Of a stretch of 64,000 nt of DNA, positions 8,351-18,185 are shown one piece after another. Made by a program: the position numbers and the translations under genes. The stretch lies in NCBI GenBank assembly GCA_902555695.1, contig CACDTV010000002.1:1-64000 (forward strand), written 5' to 3'. Position 1 is the stretch's first letter; every line of letters starts with the position of its first letter. The stretch comes from an uncultured Alphaproteobacteria bacterium. GTDB taxonomy: Bacteria; Pseudomonadota; Alphaproteobacteria; HIMB59. The notes below the pieces were generated by a model, which ran no database searches, was not told where the DNA came from, and saw only the letters and a program-made list of their open reading frames with translations.

Positions 8351-11133
8351 TATTTTCTTAAATAAATACCTGTTTGATTATTTTTATTCTTAATTAGTTC
8401 CTTTGGTTTACCTTCAAATAAAATATTCCCACCTTTTTCTCCACCCTCAGGTCCTAAATCTATAATCCAATCACTCGTGTTAATAACATCTAAGTTGTGT
8501 TCTATTACAATTACAGTATTTCCGTAAGACACTAATTTATGAAGTATTTCTAAAAGTTTCTTTATATCATCAAAGTGAAGTCCAGTTGTAGGTTCGTCTA
8601 AAATATAAAGTGTTTTTCCAGTTTGACGTTTTGATAATTCTTTAGAAAGTTTAATCCTTTGAGCCTCTCCACCGGATAGTGTTGTTGCTGATTGACCAAT
8701 AGAAATATACCCTAGACCAACATCTTTTAGTGTTTTAAGTTTTGAATATACTTGTGGATTATTAATAAAAAATTCTTCAGCATCATCTACTGTCATTGAT
8801 AAAATATCATTAATATTTTTTTTATTATATTGTATGCTTAATGTTTCCTTGTTATATCTTTTTCCATTACAAACTTCGCATTTAACATATACGGGTGCTA
8901 AAAAATGCATTTCAATTTTTTTTAATCCATCACCCTCACAACTCTCACACCTACCTCCTTTAACATTAAATGAAAATCTGCCAGGTTTAAAACCTTTAAC
9001 TTTAGCCTCTGGTAAATTTGCAAACCATTCTCTTATTGGTGTAAAAAGCCCAACATAAGTAGCTGGGTTCGATCTAGGTGTTCTTCCAATCGGTGATTGA
9101 TCGATATTTATAACTTTATCAATATTTTCTATACCTTTAATGTCCTCATAAGGGAGTGTTTTTATAATTTTTTCATAAATTCTGTTATTAGTAGCTCCAT
9201 ACAAAGTCTCATTAATTAATGTTGACTTTCCACTTCCAGAAACACCAGTAATAGTTATAAACTTACTTAAGGGAAATTTTACACTCACATCTTTTAAATT
9301 ATTCCCATTTGCCTTTTTAATTTCAATAAATTGTTTTGATGGCTTTTTATTAAGAGTTGGTGGATACCTATCAATTAAACCCCTTATATAGCTACTAGTT
9401 AAACTATCTTTACTATTTAGTATTTTGTTGAATTCTCCGTTAGCTACAATAGATCCACCATTGATACCCGCATGCTTACCGATATCAACTACATAATCTG
9501 CCTCTCTTATAATATCCTCATCATGCTCAACGACTATTATTGTGTTACCTAAATCTCTTAAATTCTTAAGAGTATTTATAAGTTTTTGATTATCTCTTTG
9601 ATGAAGTCCTATTGAAGGTTCATCTAATACATATGTAACTCCAGTTAAACCAGACCCAATTTGACTTGCTAATCGAATTCTTTGAGACTCTCCACCAGAT
9701 AGAGTAGAACTTTTTCTTGATAAACTTAGGTAATTCAAACCAACTTCATTTAAAAAATTTAATCTAGAAAAGATTTCTTTTTTTAATGGAGCTGCTATTA
9801 GTTTTTCCTGATCATTTAATTCATTTTCAAATTCATTAATCCACTTTAAAGAATTAGCTATGCTTAGAGAAGTAAAGTCTGAAATAGTTATGTTATTAAT
9901 CTTAACACATAGTGCTTTTTCATTAAGTCTTTTTCCATTACAGTCATTACAAGTTTTTGAGTTTCTAAATTTTTCAAGCTCCCATTGCCTCCACCAACTT
10001 GAAGAGCCATCATAGATATCGTCCATAATATTTATTAAACCATCAAATTGTCTTCCACCAAAAAGAACCTCATTTTGAAAAGATTTAGGTATTTTTGACC
10101 AAATAACATTTTCTAATTTTTTTGCATTAAACATTTTTTTTAGCTTTGGAAATATTCTTGATTTTGATCTTTCTGACCAAAAATTTATAGCTCCATCATT
10201 AAATGATAAATTTTTATCTGGTATCAATATATCTTCATCAAAGGTATCTATCTCACCAAGACCGTCACATGTTTTACAAGCTCCATATGGATTATTAAAA
10301 CTAAATAATCTGGGTTCTATCTCATCAATACTAAATCCGCTTACGGGACACATGAATTTATCAGACAATGTAATTATTTCATTATCATCAATATTAAATA
10401 CCTCTACACTTCCTTCACTTTCTTTTAAACTAATTTCAATACTATTTGCTAATCTATCTCTATTATCTTTTGACGGTATTATTCTATCAATTACAACACT
10501 TATAGAATGTTTAAAATTTTTGCTTAATTCAGGTAGATCTTCTTTTTGATAAAGTTTGTTATTAATCAAAAATCTCTCGTAACCTTTTTTAAAATACTCT
10601 TCAAAGAGTTTTTTATACTCTCCTTTTCTCCCTTTAATTAATGGAGACATAATCATTATTTTTTTTGAATTAAATTTTAAATTAACTTCATCTATCATTT
10701 CTGAGCTAGTTAAGCCTTTGATTGGTTTTCCAGTTGCGGGTGAGTAGGGTACACCAACTCTTGAGAATAGAACTCTTAGATAATCATAAATTTCAGTTAC
10801 TGTTCCTACAGTTGATCTAGGGTTTTTGGAAGTTGTTTTTTGATCAATTGAAATAGCTGGAGATAAACCTTCTATTTTATCAACCTTGGGTTTATCCATC
10901 ATATCTAAAAACTGACGGGCATAAGCACTTAGTGATTCGATATACTTTCTCTGTCCTTCTGCATAAATTGTATCGAAGGCTAATGTTGATTTGCCAGACC
11001 CACTCACACCAGTTATTACAACGAGTTTGTTTTTTGGTAAATATAAATTTATATTTTTTAAATTATGTTCATGGGCATTATGAACAATAATGTGAGTAAG
11101 TGGTGAATGTTTATCCATTAAATTAGATATCAA
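8317..11133 (-). CDS. uvrA: Excinuclease ABC subunit A
   Basis: UvrA recognises DNA damage and loads UvrB in nucleotide excision repair. It is 938 residues, normal length, with two ABC ATPase modules. The first has GVSGSGKSTLAFDTIYAEG and signature LSGGESQRIRLASQI. The second has GVSGSGKSTLINETLYGA and LSGGEAQRIKLSKEL. The two zinc modules are visible (C...CKTC with CNDC, and CESC...CEVC). An ATG five codons in (near 11118) is an alternative start. It is divergent from ssb, the usual pairing, but no GTTC-N7-GTTC LexA box is seen between them. It overlaps secF at the 3' end. Confidence 0.96.
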   Translation of the reverse strand: MISNLMDKHSPLTHIIVHNAHEHNLKNINLYLPKNKLVVITGVSGSGKSTLAFDTIYAEGQRKYIESLSAYARQFLDMMDKPKVDKIEGLSPAISIDQKTTSKNPRSTVGTVTEIYDYLRVLFSRVGVPYSPATGKPIKGLTSSEMIDEVNLKFNSKKIMIMSPLIKGRKGEYKKLFEEYFKKGYERFLINNKLYQKEDLPELSKNFKHSISVVIDRIIPSKDNRDRLANSIEISLKESEGSVEVFNIDDNEIITLSDKFMCPVSGFSIDEIEPRLFSFNNPYGACKTCDGLGEIDTFDEDILIPDKNLSFNDGAINFWSERSKSRIFPKLKKMFNAKKLENVIWSKIPKSFQNEVLFGGRQFDGLINIMDDIYDGSSSWWRQWELEKFRNSKTCNDCNGKRLNEKALCVKINNITISDFTSLSIANSLKWINEFENELNDQEKLIAAPLKKEIFSRLNFLNEVGLNYLSLSRKSSTLSGGESQRIRLASQIGSGLTGVTYVLDEPSIGLHQRDNQKLINTLKNLRDLGNTIIVVEHDEDIIREADYVVDIGKHAGINGGSIVANGEFNKILNSKDSLTSSYIRGLIDRYPPTLNKKPSKQFIEIKKANGNNLKDVSVKFPLSKFITITGVSGSGKSTLINETLYGATNNRIYEKIIKTLPYEDIKGIENIDKVINIDQSPIGRTPRSNPATYVGLFTPIREWFANLPEAKVKGFKPGRFSFNVKGGRCESCEGDGLKKIEMHFLAPVYVKCEVCNGKRYNKETLSIQYNKKNINDILSMTVDDAEEFFINNPQVYSKLKTLKDVGLGYISIGQSATTLSGGEAQRIKLSKELSKRQTGKTLYILDEPTTGLHFDDIKKLLEILHKLVSYGNTVIVIEHNLDVINTSDWIIDLGPEGGEKGGNILFEGKPKELIKNKNNQTGIYLRKYQESLALSTAS

Positions 11134-11182
11134 TTAAAGGGCTTTTAATATATATTAATATTACCTTTTAATAAAAATATTC

Positions 11183-11653
11183 ATGGCTGGATCAGTAAAT
11201 AAAGTAATTCTTCTAGGTAACTTAGGTAAAGATCCTGATATTAGAGCTACAACAGCTGGATCGAGACTTGCGAGTTTTTCAATCGCTACCTCTACGAAAT
11301 ACCGAAACAAAGATACTCAACAGTTAGAGGATAAGACTGAATGGCACAGAATTGTTGTTTTTAATGATAAGTTAGCTGATATTTGTGAAAAATATTTAAG
11401 GAAAGGTTCAAAGGTATACATAGAAGGTCAACTTCAAACAAGGAAATGGACTGATAATAATGGTGTTGATAAATACACCACTGAAGTAGTTATTCCAAAT
11501 TATTCTGGAGTATTAACGATGTTAGATACTCGTTCTCAATCATCTGTTAGTGATGAAAATAATACTAATCAATTAGACTCAGCAGCAGATGAAGCAATGG
11601 GTGGTTCAGAAACATCTACAGCTGAACAACTCGATGATGACATTCCTTTTTAA
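11183..11653 (+). CDS. ssb: Single-stranded DNA-binding protein
   Basis: SSB coats single-stranded DNA in replication and repair. The 156-residue protein has an N-terminal OB fold ([49 protein letters not shown]), a short acidic linker and the canonical DDDIPF tail that docks repair and replication partners. It is divergent from uvrA with 49 bases between, and sits 8 bases before gyrA, probably on one transcript. Confidence 0.96.
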   Translation: MAGSVNKVILLGNLGKDPDIRATTAGSRLASFSIATSTKYRNKDTQQLEDKTEWHRIVVFNDKLADICEKYLRKGSKVYIEGQLQTRKWTDNNGVDKYTTEVVIPNYSGVLTMLDTRSQSSVSDENNTNQLDSAADEAMGGSETSTAEQLDDDIPF

Positions 11654-11661
11654 TAAAATCA

Positions 11662-14328
11662 TTGGCTAAAAAGAAAAAAACTAAAGCAAAACAGTTAGAT
11701 GTTTTGGATACTAAAATATATCCAAACATAGATATTACAGATGAATTAGAAAAAAGTTATTTAGATTATGCTATGAGTGTCATAGTCTCTAGAGCTTTAC
11801 CTGACGTTAGGGATGGATTAAAACCAGTTCACAGAAGAATACTTTACTCTATGTATGAGTCTTCGTATCATCACAACAAACCTTATAAAAAATCTGCTAG
11901 AATAGTTGGAGATGTGATGGGTAAATATCACCCTCATGGTGACTCTGCAATATATGAGTCTATGGTTAGAATGGCACAAGATTTTACAATGCGCCTCCCC
12001 TTAATAGATGGCCAGGGAAATTATGGTTCTATGGACGGAGATCCTGCTGCAGCTATGCGTTACACCGAAGCTAGATTAGATAAAATCTCATCTTTTATGT
12101 TAGAAGAATTAGAGTATGAAACAGTTCAACTTAGAGCAAATTACGATGAGACATTAACAGAACCAAAAGTTTTACCATCAAGATTTCCAAATATTTTTGT
12201 AAATGGTGCCAGTGGTATTGCAGTAGGAATGGCAACAAATATTCCTCCTCATAATCTTGGTGAAATTATAGACGCTACTTTACTCCTAGTAGATGAACCA
12301 GATACAACTTCTAAACAACTTCATAAGATCGTTAAAGGGCCAGATTTTCCAACTGGAGGAATTATATCTGGCACTGCTGGTCTAAGCTCAATGTATGAAA
12401 CAGGTAGGGGAAGCGTTACAGTCTTATCTAAACTTCATGAAGAAAAAATTAAAAGTAGAAATGCAATTATAATTACAGAAATTCCTTACTTGCAAAATAA
12501 GTCAAAACTTTTAGAGCGTATTGCTGATGTAGTTAACAATAAAACGATAGAGGGTATTAACGATATTCGAGATGAGTCGAATAAAGAGGGCGTTAGAATT
12601 GTAGTTGAATTAAAATCATCTGCTGTGCCTGAAATAATAAAAAATCAGCTATTTCAATACACTCCCTTAAAAACCTCATTCAGCAGTAATATGCTTGCAT
12701 TAAAAGAAACAAAGCCTTTAACACTTAATTTAAAAGATGGCCTCACTTATTTTATTAATTTTAGAAAAGATGTTATTACTAAAAGGACTGTATATAAACT
12801 TAACAAAGCAAGAGAAAAAGCTAATATTTTAATTGGATTATCAATTGCTGTTAATAATATTGATTCAGTAATTAACCTTATTAAAAAATCTAAAACTCCA
12901 TCAGAGGCTAAAGAAAAATTATTATCAACAAAATGGACAGTAAAATCTAATGTTACTCAATACATAAAGTTAATAAACCCTTCTTTTCAGCTATCAGGAT
13001 CTAAGATACTGTTAGATGAGGAACAAGCTAAGGCTATTCTTGAATTAAGACTTCAAAAGTTAACAGCTTTAGAAAGAGACGATTTATTTAATAATTTAAA
13101 ATCACTTGTAGAAGACATAAATACATATCTCAAAATATTAAATTCAGATAAGCAATTATTAAAAGTATTAAAAAGTGAATTGACAGAAATAAAAGATAAT
13201 TTTTCTACAGATCGAAAAACTGAAATTCAAAAACATGATATTGAAGACATAGATACAGAAGATCTAATAATCGAAGAAGATGTTGTAGTCACAGTTTCAC
13301 ATCAAGGTTACATAAAAAGAGTTTTAAAATCCTCTTACAAAGTTCAAAAAAGAGGTGGTAAAGGTAAAAAAGCTATGACTACACGAGATGAAGATTTTCT
13401 TGAACAAGTATTTGCAGCCACTACTCGTGATACAATATTATTTTTTACTTCAGTTGGAAAAGTTTATTCTATGAAAGCCTATGAATTACCTGCTGGCACA
13501 CCTACATCGAGGGGAAAAGCAATAGTTAATCTTATTCCAATAACAAAAAACGAAAAAATTTCTTCTATTCTTACATTACCAAAAGATATTGATGATTTTG
13601 AGAATTATAATTTAGTTTTTGCTACTAGCCTTGGGAACATAAGAAAAAATAAACTAAAAGATGTTGCAATGAGTGGTTCAAGAAAATTATCTAGAAAAGG
13701 CAAGACTGCCATTAAACTTAAAACAGGAGATAGGTTAATTGGTGTAATTTCTGTTATAGAAAATGATGATGTACAGCTTGCAACAACAAATGGTAAATCA
13801 ATCAGATTTGCTACAAAAGATTTAAGAGAGTTTTCAGGATTAGGCTCTGCTGGTGTAAGGGGGATTAAACTAGCTAAAGATGATAAAGTTGTATCTGTAT
13901 GCAGTTTACTTCATAATAAAATATCTATAGATGTCAGAGAGTCCTATTTAAAAGCAAAAAATGAGGCTAAAAAATATATATCAAAAATAAACAATAAATT
14001 TAAAGAACTTGCAAGTACAGAAGAATATCTCTTATCAATTACCGAAAATGGTTATGGTAAGTTAAGTTCTGCTTATGAATACAGAATTACTAATAGAGGT
14101 GGATCGGGAGTTACTAATATTACTGTTACCCCTAAAAATGGAAGAGTTATTCAATCATTAAAAGTAAATTTGGATGATAATATAGCTTTAATTTCAGATA
14201 CTGGTAAATTATTAAGGTGTAATGTTGGAGATAACATCAGAGTAGTTGGAAGAGTTTCCCAAGGTGTCTCTGTATTTAAAGTAGATGCAAATGAAAAAAT
14301 TGTCTCTGTAGCAAGGTTAGAAGATTAA
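11662..14328 (+). CDS. gyrA: DNA gyrase subunit A
   Basis: The cleavage/rejoining subunit of DNA gyrase, which adds negative supercoils. It has 888 residues: an N-terminal [20 protein letters not shown], the quinolone-region motif [19 protein letters not shown], the active-site tyrosine in [11 protein letters not shown], and a C-terminal beta-pinwheel preceded by the GyrA box [11 protein letters not shown], which marks gyrase rather than topoisomerase IV. The start is TTG at 11662. The next in-frame ATG falls inside the conserved YAMSVIV segment, so TTG is well supported. It runs into coaD with one base between. Confidence 0.96.
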   Translation: MAKKKKTKAKQLDVLDTKIYPNIDITDELEKSYLDYAMSVIVSRALPDVRDGLKPVHRRILYSMYESSYHHNKPYKKSARIVGDVMGKYHPHGDSAIYESMVRMAQDFTMRLPLIDGQGNYGSMDGDPAAAMRYTEARLDKISSFMLEELEYETVQLRANYDETLTEPKVLPSRFPNIFVNGASGIAVGMATNIPPHNLGEIIDATLLLVDEPDTTSKQLHKIVKGPDFPTGGIISGTAGLSSMYETGRGSVTVLSKLHEEKIKSRNAIIITEIPYLQNKSKLLERIADVVNNKTIEGINDIRDESNKEGVRIVVELKSSAVPEIIKNQLFQYTPLKTSFSSNMLALKETKPLTLNLKDGLTYFINFRKDVITKRTVYKLNKAREKANILIGLSIAVNNIDSVINLIKKSKTPSEAKEKLLSTKWTVKSNVTQYIKLINPSFQLSGSKILLDEEQAKAILELRLQKLTALERDDLFNNLKSLVEDINTYLKILNSDKQLLKVLKSELTEIKDNFSTDRKTEIQKHDIEDIDTEDLIIEEDVVVTVSHQGYIKRVLKSSYKVQKRGGKGKKAMTTRDEDFLEQVFAATTRDTILFFTSVGKVYSMKAYELPAGTPTSRGKAIVNLIPITKNEKISSILTLPKDIDDFENYNLVFATSLGNIRKNKLKDVAMSGSRKLSRKGKTAIKLKTGDRLIGVISVIENDDVQLATTNGKSIRFATKDLREFSGLGSAGVRGIKLAKDDKVVSVCSLLHNKISIDVRESYLKAKNEAKKYISKINNKFKELASTEEYLLSITENGYGKLSSAYEYRITNRGGSGVTNITVTPKNGRVIQSLKVNLDDNIALISDTGKLLRCNVGDNIRVVGRVSQGVSVFKVDANEKIVSVARLED

Positions 14329-14329
14329 A

Positions 14330-14818
14330 ATGTCAAAAATTGGTATATATCCCGGTTCATTCGATCCGATCACTTATGGACATCTCGATATTATTCAAAG
14401 GAGTTTAAGTGTAGTTGATGAATTAGTTATAGCTGTTTCAAATAATAAGTCTAAAAATCACCTAATCTCTATTGATGATAGATTAAATTTAATAAATCAA
14501 TCAATTTTATCTCTTCCAGAGGAAGATTTATCAAAAATTAAAGTAGAAAAATTTGATAATTTACTAGTACACTATGTAAAATCAAAAAATGCTTCATTAA
14601 TTATTCGAGGTTTAAGAGCTGTTTCAGATTTTGAGTATGAATTTTTAATGACTGGTATGAATAGATCAATCGATAAAGATATTGAAACTATTTTTTTAAT
14701 GTCTTCAGAAAAATATCATTTTATATCATCAAGATTTATAAAAGAGATACACAAGTTGGGTGGGGATATTTCCAAAAGTGTACCAAAACCAGTCCTTGAT
14801 TTCTTGGCAAAAATTTGA
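14330..14818 (+). CDS. coaD: Phosphopantetheine adenylyltransferase
   Basis: CoaD makes dephospho-CoA from 4'-phosphopantetheine and ATP, the penultimate step of coenzyme A synthesis. It has 162 residues: GIYPGSFDPITYGHLDII carries the nucleotidyltransferase T/HxGH motif, RGLRAVSDFEYEF lines the substrate site and the C-terminal ISSRFIKEI is the second conserved ATP motif. It starts right after gyrA, so it is likely cotranscribed. The tRNA-Lys gene begins 22 bases after its stop. Confidence 0.96.
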   Translation: MSKIGIYPGSFDPITYGHLDIIQRSLSVVDELVIAVSNNKSKNHLISIDDRLNLINQSILSLPEEDLSKIKVEKFDNLLVHYVKSKNASLIIRGLRAVSDFEYEFLMTGMNRSIDKDIETIFLMSSEKYHFISSRFIKEIHKLGGDISKSVPKPVLDFLAKI

Positions 14819-14840
14819 AATGTTCACAATTATTCTACAC

Positions 14841-14916
14841 GGGCCCATAGCTCAGCCGGTAGAGCACCTGACTTTTAATCAGGGTGTCGCAGGTTCGAAT
14901 CCTGCTGGGCTCACCA
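14841..14916 (+). tRNA. tRNA-Lys (anticodon UUU)
   Basis: The 76-base cloverleaf reads by eye. The acceptor stem is GGGCCCA with UGGGCUC (one G-U pair), the anticodon stem is CCUGA/UCAGG around loop CUUUUAA with anticodon UUU, and the T arm contains GGTTCGAATCC. The discriminator is A, and CCA is encoded at 14914-14916. It lies between coaD and ytoQ on the plus strand. Confidence 0.95.
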
Positions 14917-14925
14917 CTTAAAACT

Positions 14926-15378
14926 ATGATTAAAGTTTATTTAGCTGGAGAAATTCACACTAATTGGCGTGAAGATTTAATTCAATTGTGTAATTCTGCT
15001 AATTTGAAAACTCAATTTTTTTCTCCTGTCACCAATCATGAAAATTCTGATAATTGTGGCGTAGAAATATTAGGACCTGAAGATAAAAATTTTTGGAAAG
15101 ATAATAAAGGTGCCAATATTAATTCTATTCGTACAAAAAAAGCTATAAAAGATAGTGATGTAGTAGTTGTAAAATTTGGCGAAAAATACAAACAATGGAA
15201 TGCTGCTTTTGATGCTGGATATGCTTCGGCTCTAAACAAATCTATTATTATTATACATAGTGATGATCATCAACATGCTTTAAAAGAGGTAGATGCAGCA
15301 GCTTCTGCTGTAGTGTCTAATAATGAACAAGTAGTTCGTATTTTAAAATATGTCCAAGATGGATCTCTTGAAAAATAA
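14926..15378 (+). CDS. YtoQ-family protein
   Basis: A 150-residue soluble protein of the YtoQ family, whose biochemical role is not established; the fold is probably related to nucleoside 2-deoxyribosyltransferase-like proteins. Visible features are MIKVYLAGEIHTNWREDL, SPVTNHENSDNCGVEILG, AIKDSDVVVVKFGEKYKQWN and AFDAGYASALNKSIIIIH. The open frame extends upstream into tRNA-Lys, where it reads as MSQVRILLGSPL, a tRNA-derived artefact; the ATG at 14926, just after the tRNA, is the real start. No membrane segment. Confidence 0.85.
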   Translation: MIKVYLAGEIHTNWREDLIQLCNSANLKTQFFSPVTNHENSDNCGVEILGPEDKNFWKDNKGANINSIRTKKAIKDSDVVVVKFGEKYKQWNAAFDAGYASALNKSIIIIHSDDHQHALKEVDAAASAVVSNNEQVVRILKYVQDGSLEK

Positions 15379-15432
15379 ATATGTAAATATAATAAATCGA
15401 CCAACTGTTTATTTATGGTTATAATCTGAAAT

Positions 15433-16863
15433 ATGCTTGATAAAAGAAAATTTTATATAAATGGTGAATGGGTATCTCCATCAAAAAACTCAGATTTTAA
15501 TGTAATTAATCCAGCCACAGAAGAACCTTATGTAACTATATCTTTAGGTAATGAAGATGACACTAACAAGGCTGTAGTGGCAGCTAAAAATGCTTTTACG
15601 ACATGGAAAAATACCTCTGTAGAGGAAAGAATAACTTTACTTGAAAAGCTATTAAATATTTATAAGAGAAGATTTGATGAGATGACCCAAGCCATTTCAA
15701 CTGAACTTGGTGCCCCATTAGATTGGGCTTCATCTGCACAAACAGCCTCTGGAGAGTCACATATTGAAGATTTTATATTGAGATTAAAAAAATTTGAATT
15801 TGAAACAAAATTTGATGAAAATTCTAATAATTATATAGTTTATGAACCTATTGGTGTGTGTGGTCTTATCACACCATGGAATTGGCCTATTAACCAAATA
15901 GCTCTTAAAGTAATACCGGCTTTTGCCACTGGCTGTACCATGATTTTAAAACCATCTGAAATGGCACCTTTGTCTGGTTTGTTATTTGCTGAAATGATAC
16001 ATGAAGCAGGTTTTCCTGCAGGTGTTTTTAATTTAGTTAATGGAGATGGAGCAGGCGTTGGATCTCAAATATCCAGTCATCCTGACATTGACATGGTTTC
16101 TTTTACTGGTTCAACTAGAGCAGGTAAATTAATTTCAAAAAGTGCAGCTGATACAATTAAAAGAGTTTGTTTAGAGCTTGGTGGTAAGGGAGGTAATATT
16201 GTTTTTGCTGATGCATATCCCAATGCTGTTAGAGATGGTGTAAGGAATATAATGAGTAATTCTGGTCAATCATGTGATGCACCTACACGAATGTTAGTTG
16301 AAAAATCAATATATGAAAAAGCTGTTGAGGAAGCTGCAGATGAGGCTAAAAAGATAGGCGTAGATTTACCATCTAAATCAGGAGATCATATAGGACCTGT
16401 AATTAATAAATCTCAATTTGAGAAAATACAGTCGTTAATTCAAAGTGGTATTGACGAGGGTGCAACACTTGTAGCTGGTGGAACGGGTAGACCATCAAAT
16501 CTTGAAAAAGGTTATTATGTAAAACCAACTGTATTCACAAATGTTAGTAATGATATGAGAATAGCTAAAGAGGAAATATTTGGTCCAGTGCTATCCATTA
16601 TTCCTTTTGAGTCTGAAGAAGAGGCAATTTCGATAACTAATGATACACCATATGGATTAGGTAATTTTTTACAAACTGAGAATAAAGAAAGAGCCAGAAG
16701 AGTTTCAAAACAATTAAGGGCTGGTGTAGTTCAAATCAATGGAAATGCTCCTGACGCTGGAACACCTTTTGGAGGCTACAACCAATCTGGTAATGGACGA
16801 GAGGGTGGAACGTGGGGTCTGCATGAATATTTGGAAGTTAAAGCAATTAGTGGTTGGAAATAG
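15433..16863 (+). CDS. NAD(P)-dependent aldehyde dehydrogenase family protein
   Basis: Oxidises an aldehyde to the acid. The 476-residue ALDH fold shows the PWNWP motif, KPSEMAPLS, the cofactor loop FTGSTRAGK, the general base in CLELGGKG, and the catalytic cysteine in SNSGQSCDAPTRM. The aldehyde substrate cannot be deduced. The VOC protein gene starts on the base after its stop and an HMT-like gene follows by 17 bases, giving a three-gene operon. The neighbouring Fe-alcohol dehydrogenase at 22.6 kb could supply an aldehyde, but that is inference. Confidence 0.9.
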   Translation: MLDKRKFYINGEWVSPSKNSDFNVINPATEEPYVTISLGNEDDTNKAVVAAKNAFTTWKNTSVEERITLLEKLLNIYKRRFDEMTQAISTELGAPLDWASSAQTASGESHIEDFILRLKKFEFETKFDENSNNYIVYEPIGVCGLITPWNWPINQIALKVIPAFATGCTMILKPSEMAPLSGLLFAEMIHEAGFPAGVFNLVNGDGAGVGSQISSHPDIDMVSFTGSTRAGKLISKSAADTIKRVCLELGGKGGNIVFADAYPNAVRDGVRNIMSNSGQSCDAPTRMLVEKSIYEKAVEEAADEAKKIGVDLPSKSGDHIGPVINKSQFEKIQSLIQSGIDEGATLVAGGTGRPSNLEKGYYVKPTVFTNVSNDMRIAKEEIFGPVLSIIPFESEEEAISITNDTPYGLGNFLQTENKERARRVSKQLRAGVVQINGNAPDAGTPFGGYNQSGNGREGGTWGLHEYLEVKAISGWK

Positions 16864-17244
16864 ATGATAGGATTTGTCATGGTTGGAACAAACGATCTTG
16901 ATAAAGCTACTGGGTTTTATGATACCCTTCTTGATATTATTGATTTAAAGAGAATTGAAAAAACTGATACTTATGGCTCCTATGCCCCTAAATCAAATCC
17001 TGAAGCAGTAGAATTTTATGTTACAACTCCTTTCAATGAAGAAAAAGCAACAGTTGGTAACGGAACTCAAATTTCTTTTTATATAAATAATAAAGAAGCT
17101 GTCGATTTATTTCATTCTACTGCAATAAGCTTAGGTGCAAAAGATGAAGGCGCCCCAGGTGAGAGATATGAAGGTGAGTATTATTCTTATATCAGAGATT
17201 TAGATGGCAACAAAATTTGTGGTTACACTTACCTTAATAAATAG
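16864..17244 (+). CDS. VOC / glyoxalase-superfamily protein
   Basis: A 126-residue single-domain vicinal-oxygen-chelate protein: MIGFVMVGTNDLDKATGFYDTLLDIIDL starts the first beta-alpha-beta-beta-beta unit and YYSYIRDLDGNKICGY the second, ending with the typical DLDGNKI metal-site region. Members include glyoxalase-like lyases and dioxygenases; function here is unknown. It abuts the aldehyde dehydrogenase gene with no spacer and is surely cotranscribed, so it may act on the same small carbonyl or protect against one. Confidence 0.85.
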   Translation: MIGFVMVGTNDLDKATGFYDTLLDIIDLKRIEKTDTYGSYAPKSNPEAVEFYVTTPFNEEKATVGNGTQISFYINNKEAVDLFHSTAISLGAKDEGAPGERYEGEYYSYIRDLDGNKICGYTYLNK

Positions 17245-17261
17245 AGATTTATTTTATTTTT

Positions 17262-18182
17262 ATGTCTTATTCTGATATTGAAAATAAATTGAACTCAGGA
17301 AAAATTATTATTCTTGATGGTGGGATGGGCGCTGAACTAGAAAAACTTGGAGCATCTATGGATAATAATCTTTGGTCTGGCAGATGTTCTGTAGATAATC
17401 CTGAAATCGTGTACAAAGCCCATCAAAATTTTATTCAATCAGGCTCAGATATAATTACTACTAATACTTACGCTAGTACTCCAATTTCAATGAAAGAATA
17501 TGGCTATGAAAACCATATCGAAGAATGGAATAAAGCAAGTGTAAAAATAGCTAAAAATGTTATTGATAATTCTAATTCTAATGTATGTGTAGCTGGTTCA
17601 GTTTCTACATATGGTAGTTGGGATAGAATTGAACCAAAATTCTTAAAACCAGGTTTTTTAAAACAATTAAGTATTTTATCTGAAGCAGGTGTTGATTTAA
17701 TTATCCTTGAAGCAATGACTTCATCGACAAGAACTATAGAGGCATTATTAGATTGTTCTAATGAATTTGATATATCAGTATGGCTCTCAATATCATGTGC
17801 ATTGGATAGAGAAAGAGATAAACTTATGCTTGGATATCAAGAAAGTATAAGTAATTCTGAGGCATTTTTTTACGATGATTTTGAAAATTCAATTAATAAA
17901 TTTAAAAAAATTCATGATGGTCCTATATTAATAGCTCATTCAGATATAAAGGTGATAAATCAAGGAATTCAAATAATTAAAAGTAATTACAATGGTATTA
18001 TTGGGGCATATCCGAATAACGGTTTTTTTAAAAAACCACATTGGAATGTGGTAGAGAGTATTTCTCCACAAGAGTATTATAAAGAAGCTAAATTATGGGT
18101 TGAAAGTGGAGCGCAAATTATAGGTGGTTGCTGTGGAGTCAGCCCTAGTCATATTAAAGCATTATCAGTTTTAAAGAATTAA
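17262..18182 (+). CDS. Homocysteine S-methyltransferase-family protein (copy 1)
   Basis: A 306-residue Pfam S-methyl_trans-type barrel: ILDGGMGAELEKLG near the N-terminus, GSDIITTNTYAS, a first zinc cysteine C179 (in SISCALD), and the paired zinc cysteines C290-C291 in IIGGCCGVSPSH. The full zinc set suggests a real thiol methyltransferase using donors such as betaine, dimethylsulfoniopropionate or S-methylmethionine. No B12 or folate domain is attached, so it is not full MetH. It is the last gene of the ALDH-VOC operon and meets the enolase-family gene tail to tail with 3 bases between. A paralogue lies at 19.3-20.3 kb. Confidence 0.85.
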   Translation: MSYSDIENKLNSGKIIILDGGMGAELEKLGASMDNNLWSGRCSVDNPEIVYKAHQNFIQSGSDIITTNTYASTPISMKEYGYENHIEEWNKASVKIAKNVIDNSNSNVCVAGSVSTYGSWDRIEPKFLKPGFLKQLSILSEAGVDLIILEAMTSSTRTIEALLDCSNEFDISVWLSISCALDRERDKLMLGYQESISNSEAFFYDDFENSINKFKKIHDGPILIAHSDIKVINQGIQIIKSNYNGIIGAYPNNGFFKKPHWNVVESISPQEYYKEAKLWVESGAQIIGGCCGVSPSHIKALSVLKN

Positions 18183-18185
18183 TGT

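Noticed and set aside
8834-9058. Plus-strand frame within uvrA
   Set aside because: Shadow of uvrA on the opposite strand; low-complexity hydrophobic/proline peptide with no family pattern.
11134-11182. LexA operator between uvrA and ssb
   Set aside because: The alphaproteobacterial GTTC-N7-GTTC pattern is not present; only AT-rich near-palindromes are seen.
14884-14925. Open frame from 14884 extending YtoQ upstream (MSQVRILLGSPL...)
   Set aside because: This lies inside the tRNA-Lys gene; such peptides are a known tRNA translation artefact. The ATG at 14926 is used.
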